Positions 1 to 5,608 of a DNA stretch of 6,959 bases are shown here, piece by piece (position 1 is the stretch's first letter; each line of letters begins with the position of its first letter). The DNA is from JACJYE01 sp964432875. Its GTDB lineage: Bacteria; Bacteroidota; Bacteroidia; Chitinophagales; Saprospiraceae. The stretch spans positions 1-6,959 of the forward strand of contig CAYSPJ010000204.1 in assembly GCA_964432875.1 (NCBI GenBank). Direction: 5' to 3'. The notes under the pieces are model-generated. The model searched no databases, was not told where the DNA came from, and saw nothing but the letters and a program-made list of their open reading frames with translations. The translations under genes were made by a program, and so were the position numbers.

Positions 1-36
1 CTCCCTGCCATAATCGTACGGTTTATCGTTATTGCC

Positions 37-150
37 TACTGCCTACTGCCTACTGTACTGCCTACTGCCTACTGTACTGCCTACTGCCCACTGTACTGCC
101 TACTGCCCACTGTACTGCCTACTGCCCACTGTACTGCCTACTGCCAACTG
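37..150. repeat. Tandem array of six 19-bp units built from a heptamer
   Basis: Six contiguous 19-bp units start at 37, 56, 75, 94, 113 and 132. The consensus is TACTGCCTACTGCCCACTG, and units differ only at the 15th base (T, T, C, C, C, A). Each unit is two TACTGCC heptamers plus a five-base ACTG-type remainder. The array then decays into irregular ACTGCC copies to about 170. Open frames across it encode only low-complexity periodic peptides, so it is treated as non-coding. Heptamer-based arrays of this style are known in cyanobacteria as STRR sequences; calling this an analogue is inference. Confidence 0.93.
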
Positions 151-164
151 CCACTGCCAACTGT

Positions 165-198
165 ACTGCCATCCCGCTCTCGCTGCGCTCGTCCGGGA
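165..198. repeat. 34-bp direct repeat, copy 1
   Basis: This stretch is identical over 34 bp to positions 300-333 (offset 135). It begins with the ACTGCC heptamer motif and runs through a GC-rich module bounded by TCCCG and CGGGA, which are complementary and could close a hairpin. It is followed directly by a small perfect hairpin, CGCCC-TCC-GGGCG, at 199-211. The module is embedded in the heptamer tract, suggesting that compound units were duplicated together. Confidence 0.9.
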
Positions 199-242
199 CG
201 CCCTCCGGGCGACTGCCAACTGCCCACTGAGCTGAGCCGTGG

Positions 243-296
243 CAGCGTGCCCCGCACGCTGACATCCCGCTAAATGCGGATGAGCATTTAGCGGGG
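243..296. repeat. Two adjacent perfect hairpins between the direct-repeat copies
   Basis: The first hairpin has an 8-bp perfect stem (CAGCGTGC at 243-250, GCACGCTG at 254-261) with a CCC loop. The second has a 12-bp perfect stem (CCCGCTAAATGC at 266-277, GCATTTAGCGGG at 284-295) with a six-base loop. Neither is followed by a T-run on either strand, so they are not canonical intrinsic terminators, although they lie downstream of the minus-strand HD gene and could protect its 3' end. Confidence 0.85.
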
Positions 297-299
297 CCA

Positions 300-333
300 A
301 CTGCCATCCCGCTCTCGCTGCGCTCGTCCGGGA
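300..333. repeat. 34-bp direct repeat, copy 2
   Basis: This is the second identical copy of the module at 165-198. The flanks differ: copy 1 continues into CGCCCTCC, copy 2 into TGTCGCTTCG. The boundary of identity is therefore sharp at its right end, while the left end is extended by the shared heptamer motif. Confidence 0.9.
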
Positions 334-347
334 TGTCGCTTCGCTCC

Positions 348-378
348 AACTGCATACTGCCACTGCCAACTGCCCACT
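348..378. repeat. Heptamer-tract remnant abutting the HD gene stop codon
   Basis: Irregular copies of AACTGC, TACTGCC, ACTGCC and AACTGCC resume here and end with CCCACTA. The CTA at 377-379 is the complement of the TAG stop of the minus-strand HD gene, so the repeat tract reaches and probably supplies that stop codon. Confidence 0.75.
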
Positions 379-1027
379 ACCGACCATCCCATTCCCGGAA
401 AAACTCCTCCAGAAAGACCTCCATAAACCGATGGCGGTGCTCGGCCATCTGCTTTCCCGTGGCGGTATTCATGCGGTCTTTCAGCAGCAGCAGCTTTTCG
501 TAGAAGTGGTTGATGGTAGGCGCTTGGCTGTTTTTGTATTCCTCCTTGCTCATGCCGGGCTGGGGCGGGATGGCGGGATCATACAGCGGCCGGTTTTTGA
601 AGCCGCCGTAGTTGAAGGTGCGGGCGATGCCGATGGCGCCGATAGCATCCAGCCGGTCGGCGTCCTGCACGATGGCGAGCTCGGGGGTGAGGGCGGCGGT
701 ACCATGCCCGCCCTTGAATGAGAGGTGGGTGATGATGTATTCGACCTGGGCGATGACGCCCTCCTCGAGGCCGATGGACTGGAGGAAGGCCCGGGCCCGG
801 CGGGGACCAATCTCCTCGTCGCCATCGTGAAATTTGGAATCCGCGATGTCGTGGAGCAGCGCCGCCAGCTCCACGACGAAGCCATCGGCGCCCTGCTCTT
901 CCCGGGCGATGTGCCGGGCAGCCTGCCAGACCCGGTAAGTGTGGTGCCAGTCGTGTCCGCCCTCGGCACCCGCCAGGGCGGCTTTGACATGGGCGATGGT
1001 GGCTTGGATGGTGGTGGCTTGGTCCAT
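377..1027 (-). CDS. HD-domain metal-dependent phosphohydrolase (YpgQ/YedJ-like)
   Basis: This is a 216-residue soluble protein with a complete HD hydrolase signature. It has G24-H25-D26 followed by H29-x-x-R32-V33 in helix 1, the H59-D60 doublet in ALLHDI, a conserved H101, and Q121-D-A-D124-R-L-D-A at the last metal-ligand position. The likely metal ligands are H29, H59, D60 and one Asp of that last motif. Proteins of this compact family hydrolyse phosphate esters or nucleotides; B. subtilis YpgQ is reported as a nucleotide pyrophosphohydrolase. The exact substrate here cannot be read from sequence. Length fits the family (roughly 200-220 residues). The start is the ATG at 1027, and no Shine-Dalgarno sequence is visible. 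It is the last gene of three on the minus strand, 171 bp after the carboxyltransferase, with an FNR-type palindrome 61-80 bp upstream of its start. Its stop codon lies in the repeat tract. Confidence 0.9.
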   Translation of the reverse strand: MDQATTIQATIAHVKAALAGAEGGHDWHHTYRVWQAARHIAREEQGADGFVVELAALLHDIADSKFHDGDEEIGPRRARAFLQSIGLEEGVIAQVEYIITHLSFKGGHGTAALTPELAIVQDADRLDAIGAIGIARTFNYGGFKNRPLYDPAIPPQPGMSKEEYKNSQAPTINHFYEKLLLLKDRMNTATGKQMAEHRHRFMEVFLEEFFREWDGR

Positions 1028-1087
1028 TTAGTTGTCCGGTTTTAACTGAATGACGCGATTTTTACCGCTAAAGCATTGATTTGAAGC

Positions 1088-1107
1088 GACTTGATCTAAA
1101 TCAAGTC
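1088..1107. promoter_or_regulatory. FNR/CRP-family-type operator palindrome
   Basis: An 8-bp perfect inverted repeat, GACTTGAT-CTAA-ATCAAGTC, contains TTGAT-N4-ATCAA at 1091-1104. That core equals the FNR consensus of the CRP/FNR superfamily. It is centred about 70 bp upstream of the HD gene start on the minus strand and about 100 bp past the carboxyltransferase stop. No T-run follows on either strand, so an intrinsic terminator is unlikely. Function as an operator is inferred. No clear TAnnTTTG promoter element was found between it and the HD start. Confidence 0.5.
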
Positions 1108-1198
1108 TGAGGTTGAAGAGTTGCGCAGCATTTATCCCACCTGGCTCGCAGCTTTTCGCCCATGATAAACCGTCATTTTTTGCTTTTGCTTTCCCCCC

Positions 1199-2833
1199 TC
1201 ACGTCTGCATCACCCCTGCATTGAACGGTTCCACCACGCCATTATTCGCCATTTCGATACCCAGGGAGATGGCTTGCCGGGTTTCCATGGGGCTGATGAT
1301 GGCATCGACCCACAGGCGGGCGGCAGCGTAGTAGGGCGTCGTTTGGCGGTCGTAGCGATCGGTGATTTCCTGCAGGAGTTTATCCTGTTCCTGGTTGTCT
1401 GGTTTTTGGCCGCGGGCTTTCATCGCGGAAACCTGGATCTGCAGCAGCACTTTGGCGGCCTGCTCGCCCCCCATCACTGCGATTTTAGCAGTTGGCCAGG
1501 CGATGATGAGGCGGGGGTCGTAGGCCTTGCCGCACATGGCGTAGTTGCCTGCCCCATAAGAATTACCCATCACGATGCTGAACTTGGGTACCGTGGAATT
1601 GGCCACCGCATTGACCATCTTGGCACCGTCTTTGATGATGCCGCCATGCTCCGAGCGGGTGCCGACCATGAAGCCGGTCACGTCGTGCAAAAAGACCAGC
1701 GGTATCTTTTTCTGGTTGCAGTTCATGATAAAGCGCGCCGCCTTGTCTGCCGAGTCGGAGTAGATGACGCCGCCAAACTGCATCTCGCCCTTGGCGGTCT
1801 TGACGATTTCGCGGTTGTTGGCTACGATGCCCACCGCCCAGCCGTCGATGCGGGCATAGGCGCAGATGATGGTTTTGCCGTAGCCCGCCTTGTACTGGGT
1901 GAGCTCGGAGCCGTCCACGATGCGCTTGAGGATTTCGATGGTAGGGTATGGCTTATTGCCCTGAAACGGGAAGAGGCTCATGATTTCAGCGGGGTCCGCT
2001 TTAGGCGCTTGCGGGGCGATGCGGTCGAATCCTGCCTTATCAAAATGCCCCATTTTGTCGATGAGCTTGCGGATGGTTTCCAGGCAGGTCTTGTCGTCGG
2101 GCATCTTGTAGTCCGTCACGCCAGAGATATCGCTTTGGGTAGCAGCGCCACCCAGCGTCTCCTTGTCCACTTCCTCGCCGATGGCGGCTTTGACCAGGTA
2201 GGGCCCGGCCAGGAAGATGGAGCCGGTGCCCTCTACGATGAGCGCCTCGTCGGACATGATCGGCAAGTAGGCGCCGCCGGCCACGCAACTGCCCATGATG
2301 GCGGCAATTTGCGGGATACCCATGCTCGACATGCGGGCGTTGTTGCGGAAGATGCGCCCGAAGTGCTCCTTGTCGGGGAAAATCTCATCCTGCATGGGCA
2401 GGAAGACGCCGGCGCTGTCCACCAGATAGATGATGGGCAGGCGGTTTTCCATGGCGATCTCCTGTGCGCGCAAGTTTTTCTTGCCAGTGATGGGAAACCA
2501 GGCACCCGCCTTCACGGTGGCGTCGTTGGCCACGATGACACACTGCCGGCCGCTCACGTAGCCGATGCCGACGATTACGCCTGCCGCCGGGCAGCCGCCA
2601 TATTCCTCGTACATCTCGAAGCCAGCGAAAGCGCCGATTTCAAAGAAATAGCTGTCCTTATCGATAAGCTGTTCGATGCGCTCGCGAGCGGTCATCTTGC
2701 CTTGCTGGTGCTCCTTTTCGATTTTATGAGCGCCCCCGCCCAGCATGATTTTGTCCAGCCGATGCTGCATGCGGGACAGCAACAGCTTAAAGTGGTCTTC
2801 GTTTTTGTTCTGATCCAGATTGATTTTACTCAT
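1199..2833 (-). CDS. mccB: Acyl-CoA carboxylase carboxyltransferase (beta) subunit, methylcrotonyl-CoA type
   Basis: This 544-residue protein transfers the carboxyl group from carboxybiotin to an acyl-CoA, probably 3-methylcrotonyl-CoA in leucine breakdown. It has the two crotonase-like halves of the family. The N half (about 30-290) carries VIVANDATVK at 99-108, FLPMQ-E-FPD-HFGRIF at 144-162, the first oxyanion-type loop GSCVAGGAY at 181-189, and GTGSIFLAGP with LVKAA-GEE at 202-221. The C half (about 295-535) carries the second loop GNSYGAGNYAMCG at 423-435 and VMGGEQAA at 453-460. ANDATVK and the HFGRIF region fit the methylcrotonyl/geranyl-CoA carboxylase branch better than propionyl-CoA carboxylase, and the length agrees. 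The start is the ATG at 2833 (MSKINLDQ), with no Shine-Dalgarno sequence. The biotin carboxylase/BCCP partner is not in the window, so it must be encoded elsewhere. Substrate assignment is probable, not proven. Confidence 0.93.
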   Translation of the reverse strand: MSKINLDQNKNEDHFKLLLSRMQHRLDKIMLGGGAHKIEKEHQQGKMTARERIEQLIDKDSYFFEIGAFAGFEMYEEYGGCPAAGVIVGIGYVSGRQCVIVANDATVKAGAWFPITGKKNLRAQEIAMENRLPIIYLVDSAGVFLPMQDEIFPDKEHFGRIFRNNARMSSMGIPQIAAIMGSCVAGGAYLPIMSDEALIVEGTGSIFLAGPYLVKAAIGEEVDKETLGGAATQSDISGVTDYKMPDDKTCLETIRKLIDKMGHFDKAGFDRIAPQAPKADPAEIMSLFPFQGNKPYPTIEILKRIVDGSELTQYKAGYGKTIICAYARIDGWAVGIVANNREIVKTAKGEMQFGGVIYSDSADKAARFIMNCNQKKIPLVFLHDVTGFMVGTRSEHGGIIKDGAKMVNAVANSTVPKFSIVMGNSYGAGNYAMCGKAYDPRLIIAWPTAKIAVMGGEQAAKVLLQIQVSAMKARGQKPDNQEQDKLLQEITDRYDRQTTPYYAAARLWVDAIISPMETRQAISLGIEMANNGVVEPFNAGVMQT

Positions 2834-2910
2834 CTTATTTGGTTATTCATTATTAGCTGCCACTGTTCATCGCTTGCCGTTTGCACCTGCTAGCGAGTAC
2901 CCTGTTCCAG

Positions 2911-2930
2911 CACGTTTTTATCATAACGTG
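2911..2930. repeat. 20-bp interrupted palindrome upstream of mccB
   Basis: CACGTT and AACGTG flank an eight-base AT-rich spacer, TTTATCAT. It sits in the 144-bp gap between the protease stop and the mccB start, about 78-97 bp upstream of the latter. No T-run follows on the minus strand, so a terminator is doubtful. An operator for mccB is possible but unsupported. Confidence 0.45.
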
Positions 2931-2977
2931 GGCGATGGGCCCGCCAAGCACCGCTCAAGCGATAAACATCCGATGCC

Positions 2978-4405
2978 CTATCCGTCGATAGGGAAAGCAT
3001 AATAATACTCGCCGGCATAATTTTCATAAACCCCCTCCAACATCACTTTGCCGCGGGCATTTTTGAGTGCCTCCACCAGTTTTTCTACCGAATTGACCGG
3101 GCGGTTATCGATTTTGGTGATAATAAAGCCCGGGTCCATATTGGTGCGCTCGATGCGGCTGCCGCGGTAGATGCTGATTACCTTGACGCCATCAACCTTT
3201 AACCGCCGCTTTTCTTCGCGGTTGAGGTTGCGCAGCTCGAAGCCCAGCTCGAGCAGCACGTTCTCGGTTTTTTCGCTGACGAGCTCGGTGCTGTTGCTCT
3301 TGTTTTTAAGCGTCACTTTGGCGGTATATTTTTTGCCGTTGCGGATATATTCCACGGTGATGATGTTGCCCGGGCGATAGCGCCCCACCTGCTCCTGCAT
3401 GGCAGGCATCGTCTTGGTTTTTACCCCATTGATGGCAATGATGACATCGCCTTTTTTCAAACCCGCATCATCGGCCCCGCTATCGGGCGATACGCGGGTG
3501 ATATAGACCCCCTCTACCGCATCGAGCCCCAATTCGCTGGCCAGCTGGCTATTGACGTTGTCGATAAAAACCCCCAGGATGCCTCGCTGGGCCACGCCGT
3601 AGTCGCGCAAATCGCGGATGACTTTGCGCGCCAGGTTGGCCGGCACGGCAAAGGAGTAGCCCTCGTAGCGGCCCGAGCGGGTGATGATAGCGGTATTAAT
3701 GCCGATCAGTTCGCCATTGGTGTTCACCAGTGCTCCCCCGCTATTGCCGGGGTTGACTGCAGCGTCGGTCTGGATGAAGGATTCGATGCGGTCTTGCCCT
3801 TCCAGGATATCGATGCTGCGCCCCTTGGCGCTGACGATGCCGGCCGTGACGGTGGACTCCAGGTTGAAGGGGTTGCCTACTGCCAGCACCCACTCGCCGA
3901 TGCTGAGCGAGTCGGAGTTGCCAAACTCCAGGAAAGGCAGGCCCTCCGCCTTGATTTTAATCAAGGCCAGGTCAGTAGAAGCGTCGGCACCGATGAGCTC
4001 CGCCTCGAACTCCCGCTTGTCGTTGAGGGTGACTTCGATGTAAGCGCCATCATCAATCACGTGTTTATTGGTCACAATATAGCCATCTGGAGAGATGATG
4101 ACCCCGGAGCCGGAAGAGGTGCCCATGGAAGGGTTGCCCCATAAATCGCGCCCGCGGCTGTCCTGCAGCGCTTTGATGTTGACCACCGCCGGGGTCACTG
4201 CAGCAGCGGCGGCGCTGAAGTCAGTAGGGGAGGAAGACAAGAAGTTGCGCTGCTTGCTGGCCTCGAGCGCCTCGAAGTTGGTATAGTGCGCTGGCGTCGT
4301 CTCCCGGATGACCACTTCGCGGGCTGGGGCGAAATAGCGGTACCCCGCGATGGCTAAAATTGCGCTGAACAGAGAGCTTGCTGCGATGATGAGGTATTGT
4401 TTCAT
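2978..4405 (-). CDS. htrA: HtrA/DegQ-type periplasmic serine protease with two PDZ domains
   Basis: This 475-residue envelope quality-control protease degrades or chaperones misfolded exported proteins. The N-terminus (MKQYLIIAASSLFSAILAIA) is a signal peptide or membrane anchor. The trypsin-like domain (about 62-265) has the full catalytic triad: H115 in TNKHV, D145 in STDLALIK, and S222 in NPGNSGGAL. PDZ1 (about 272-368) contains GILGV and DAGLKKGDVI. PDZ2 (about 383-460) contains DPGFIITKIDNRPV. The loop between the first strands of the protease is short, more like DegQ/DegS than DegP, while two PDZ domains exclude DegS. I chose the ATG at 4405 because an in-frame upstream TTG at 4441 would add 12 polar residues ahead of the signal sequence and would overlap the candidate promoter. 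The stop lies within a small hairpin (2976-2993) lacking a T-run. It stands alone, 144 bp upstream of mccB. Confidence 0.94.
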   Translation of the reverse strand: MKQYLIIAASSLFSAILAIAGYRYFAPAREVVIRETTPAHYTNFEALEASKQRNFLSSSPTDFSAAAAAVTPAVVNIKALQDSRGRDLWGNPSMGTSSGSGVIISPDGYIVTNKHVIDDGAYIEVTLNDKREFEAELIGADASTDLALIKIKAEGLPFLEFGNSDSLSIGEWVLAVGNPFNLESTVTAGIVSAKGRSIDILEGQDRIESFIQTDAAVNPGNSGGALVNTNGELIGINTAIITRSGRYEGYSFAVPANLARKVIRDLRDYGVAQRGILGVFIDNVNSQLASELGLDAVEGVYITRVSPDSGADDAGLKKGDVIIAINGVKTKTMPAMQEQVGRYRPGNIITVEYIRNGKKYTAKVTLKNKSNSTELVSEKTENVLLELGFELRNLNREEKRRLKVDGVKVISIYRGSRIERTNMDPGFIITKIDNRPVNSVEKLVEALKNARGKVMLEGVYENYAGEYYYAFPIDG

Positions 4406-4438
4406 GGTCTTATGCTTGCCGGGTGCCCCGCTGGCCCC

Positions 4439-4468
4439 CAATAGTTCAATATTGGATTTTATAACAAA
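4439..4468 (-). promoter_or_regulatory. Weak Bacteroidota-type promoter for the HtrA gene
   Basis: On the minus strand, TTTG (4468-4465) is followed after 18 bp by AACTATTG (4446-4439), a 4-of-6 match to TAnnTTTG. Transcription from it would begin near 4432, leaving a leader of roughly 25-35 bases before the ATG at 4405. It would make the upstream TTG start impossible. The match is weak and based on the general Bacteroidota sigma consensus. Confidence 0.3.
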
Positions 4469-4682
4469 CGATGGGGGCGCTTGGTTATTCTATTTTTGTG
4501 AGGCGTTCAATCTGCCAATTTTCAGAAATCGGGATAGCTTAGCGCAGGACGTAGGAGTTATCATATTCAGCTTTTGGGCAAAGATAAGTAAAAAATCCTG
4601 CTTTGACAATTTGTCGGGGCTGCGGGAAGCCTATGGGGCAATGCCGTTGAATCCAGGGATTTGCCCCTCGAATTCGCTCCAA

Positions 4683-4700
4683 GAACCCCGATAGGGGTTC
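4683..4700. repeat. Perfect hairpin GAACCCC-GATA-GGGGTTC
   Basis: A 7-bp perfect stem closes a four-base GATA loop. From memory, similar ACCCC-GATA-GGGGT modules are scattered between genes in Saprospiria-like genomes, so this is probably one copy of an interspersed repeat; that could not be checked here. No T-run follows. Confidence 0.7.
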
Positions 4701-4769
4701 AACATGGTAGCAGCTTTTCACGACCCTGGGACATAGCTATCAGGTTAAGCCATGAACAGGCACTTTATT

Positions 4770-4836
4770 GCTCAATACTCCTTCGTGCCAAGGCTACCCG
4801 CCTAATGTTGGACAGCAGTACCTTGGCACGTTGAGC
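4770..4836. repeat. Long-stem inverted repeat with bulge
   Basis: GCTCAA (4770-4775) and CGTGCCAAGG (4784-4793) are matched exactly by CCTTGGCACG (4821-4830) and TTGAGC (4831-4836). The left arm has an eight-base bulge between the two segments. A further TAC/GTA pairing (4795-4797 with 4818-4820) extends the stem after a single bulged C. The apical loop is 20 bases. The compensated segments suggest a folded RNA or the ends of a small element. Confidence 0.7.
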
Positions 4837-4867
4837 TGCAGGAGCTTGAAGTTTAGGCATCTCTTTT

Positions 4868-4933
4868 GAAGCACGGCTTCAGGCCGCTGCTCTTTGGGCC
4901 GTTCTCGCCCTTCTTTTCCTAGATGAAAAGAAG
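4868..4933. repeat. Pair of small hairpins
   Basis: GAAGC-ACG-GCTTC lies at 4868-4880. CTTCTTTTC (4910-4918) pairs perfectly over 9 bp with GAAAAGAAG (4925-4933) around a six-base CTAGAT loop. The second type of purine/pyrimidine hairpin recurs, from memory, in Bacteroidota intergenic repeats next to the sequence that follows here. Confidence 0.6.
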
Positions 4934-4942
4934 CAAAAATCA

Positions 4943-5161
4943 CGGCTTTATTTGTTTCTTAACGCTCCACCAAGCCGAAAAAAACTAAACAAAACAAACT
5001 CGCCCTCAAGATTTTAGCTTTAAGCAGAGGTTGTAGGTTGTGAGGCTTTGAGACATTGCCCTTGGCTGCTTCGTGGCTCATACAGTGTTTTGTTTTTGGA
5101 CAGTGGATACCACTGTCCAAACGTTTTTTTCGGCTTGGTTCCGCTAAAACAAATAAGGCCG
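4943..5161. repeat. Nested inverted-repeat element (MITE-like)
   Basis: The left arm (4943-4985) and the reverse complement of the right arm (5123-5161) share a near-identical 15-bp outer block (CGGC-T/C-TTATTTGTTT, one mismatch) and an identical 16-bp inner block (CCAAGCCGAAAAAAAC). A diverged block of 8-12 bp separates them. The 137 bp between the arms contain no gene. The design of imperfect terminal arms around a short non-coding core is that of a small non-autonomous element or a structured repeat. No target-site duplication was clear. Confidence 0.6.
5095..5130 (+). terminator. Perfect 12-bp hairpin followed by T7
   Basis: TTTGGACAGTGG (5095-5106) and CCACTGTCCAAA (5110-5121) flank a three-base ATA loop and are followed by CG and seven T residues (5124-5130). 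The shape is that of an intrinsic terminator for plus-strand transcription, but no plus-strand gene lies upstream. The T-run is also part of the right arm of the surrounding inverted repeat, so it may be structural rather than a real terminator. Confidence 0.4.
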
Positions 5162-5419
5162 GTCCGGTGGAATAAATGCGTTAGGGGCAAAGCCTCTATT
5201 TCACAGGGCTAGCAGGGGTGGACTCTCCCCCTTACATACAGACCTATTAATGTCAGTAAGTTACGAATTGTTAAATGCTAAACCTAATAGCTACGACCCT
5301 GGAGGGGGCGAACGTTCAGCAGGGTATTGGCCTCTACGCTTAATTTTATTTGTCCTAAAGGGGGGACCCACCCGTGGCAGCTAATGCTGTGGCTCGCCTC
5401 CCGCACTCCTTGCCCAGCC

Positions 5420-5457
5420 ATGCTCATGGGTTGGGTGCCTGGCCAAGCCGTGAGCAT
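5420..5457. repeat. 15-bp near-perfect stem-loop upstream of the coiled-coil gene
   Basis: ATGCTCATGGGTTGG (5420-5434) pairs at 13 of 15 positions with CCAAGCCGTGAGCAT (5443-5457) around an eight-base loop. An overlapping alternative stem, CCCAGCC with GGTTGGG, competes with it. It lies about 150 bp before the ATG at 5609, and probably upstream of the promoter rather than in the leader. Confidence 0.6.
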
Positions 5458-5553
5458 TCCTACAATCCGTGGCTAAACGGAGGGCGTACCAAGCTCAGCC
5501 TGCGGACGCCAAAATAAGCGCAGAAATGACCCGTTATTTAGTTCCCGAGGTAT

Positions 5554-5561
5554 TACTTTTA
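5554..5561 (+). promoter_or_regulatory. Possible -7 element TACTTTTA
   Basis: TACTTTTA matches five of six fixed bases of TAnnTTTG. No good TTTG -33 box is found at the usual distance. If used, transcription would start near 5568, after the upstream in-frame TTG at 5567, which agrees with starting translation at the ATG at 5609. Confidence 0.2.
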
Positions 5562-5608
5562 CCCCCTTGCAAGCCGCGCATAGCGGAAACAGCACAAACA
5601 CCCTGACG

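Larger units (their letters stand above)
4469..5553. other. Long gene-free stretch rich in inverted repeats
   Basis: About 1.1 kb has no frame with family motifs. The open frames here are short and read through hairpins. It holds the separately listed inverted repeats, plus an imperfect hairpin CGACCC-TGGA-GGGGGCG at 5294-5310. The decamer ACGACCCTGG occurs twice (4720-4729 and 5293-5302), both times near TAGCTA. No tRNA T-loop, tmRNA, RNase P or SRP RNA signature was recognised. The patchwork suggests accumulated small interspersed repeats or decayed inserts between oppositely oriented genes that diverge from it. Confidence 0.7.

Noticed and set aside
37..150. CRISPR array
   Set aside because: The 19-bp units are directly contiguous with no unique spacers, and no cas genes are present.
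32..387. Short open frames on both strands across the repeat tract
   Set aside because: The products are periodic, low-complexity peptides created by the ACTGCC repeats and hairpins, with no family motifs.
1088..1107. Intrinsic terminator for mccB
   Set aside because: The stem is only 8 bp and moderately AT-rich, and no T-run follows on the minus strand.
1274..2893. 539-codon plus-strand open frame
   Set aside because: It lies antisense to the highly conserved mccB gene. Its translation is His/Asp/Gly/Ala-rich with no recognisable domain, as expected for a GC-rich shadow frame.
2976..2993. Terminator hairpin CCCTATC-CGTC-GATAGGG at the htrA stop codon
   Set aside because: It overlaps the coding end and the stop codon and has no T-run after it; probably chance or a weak pause.
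4406..4441. Upstream TTG start for htrA
   Set aside because: It would put 12 polar residues before the signal sequence and would overlap the candidate promoter; the ATG at 4405 gives a normal Lys-led signal peptide.
4350..4694. 114-codon plus-strand open frame overlapping the htrA start
   Set aside because: It runs antisense through the htrA signal sequence and then into hairpin repeats; no motifs and no promoter.
4539..4721. 60-codon minus-strand open frame
   Set aside because: It reads through the GAACCCC-GATA-GGGGTTC hairpin repeat and has no conserved features.
4442..5566. tRNA, tmRNA, RNase P or SRP RNA gene
   Set aside because: No T-loop (GTTCGAAT-type), tmRNA tag frame or conserved RNase P/SRP core was found on reading both strands.
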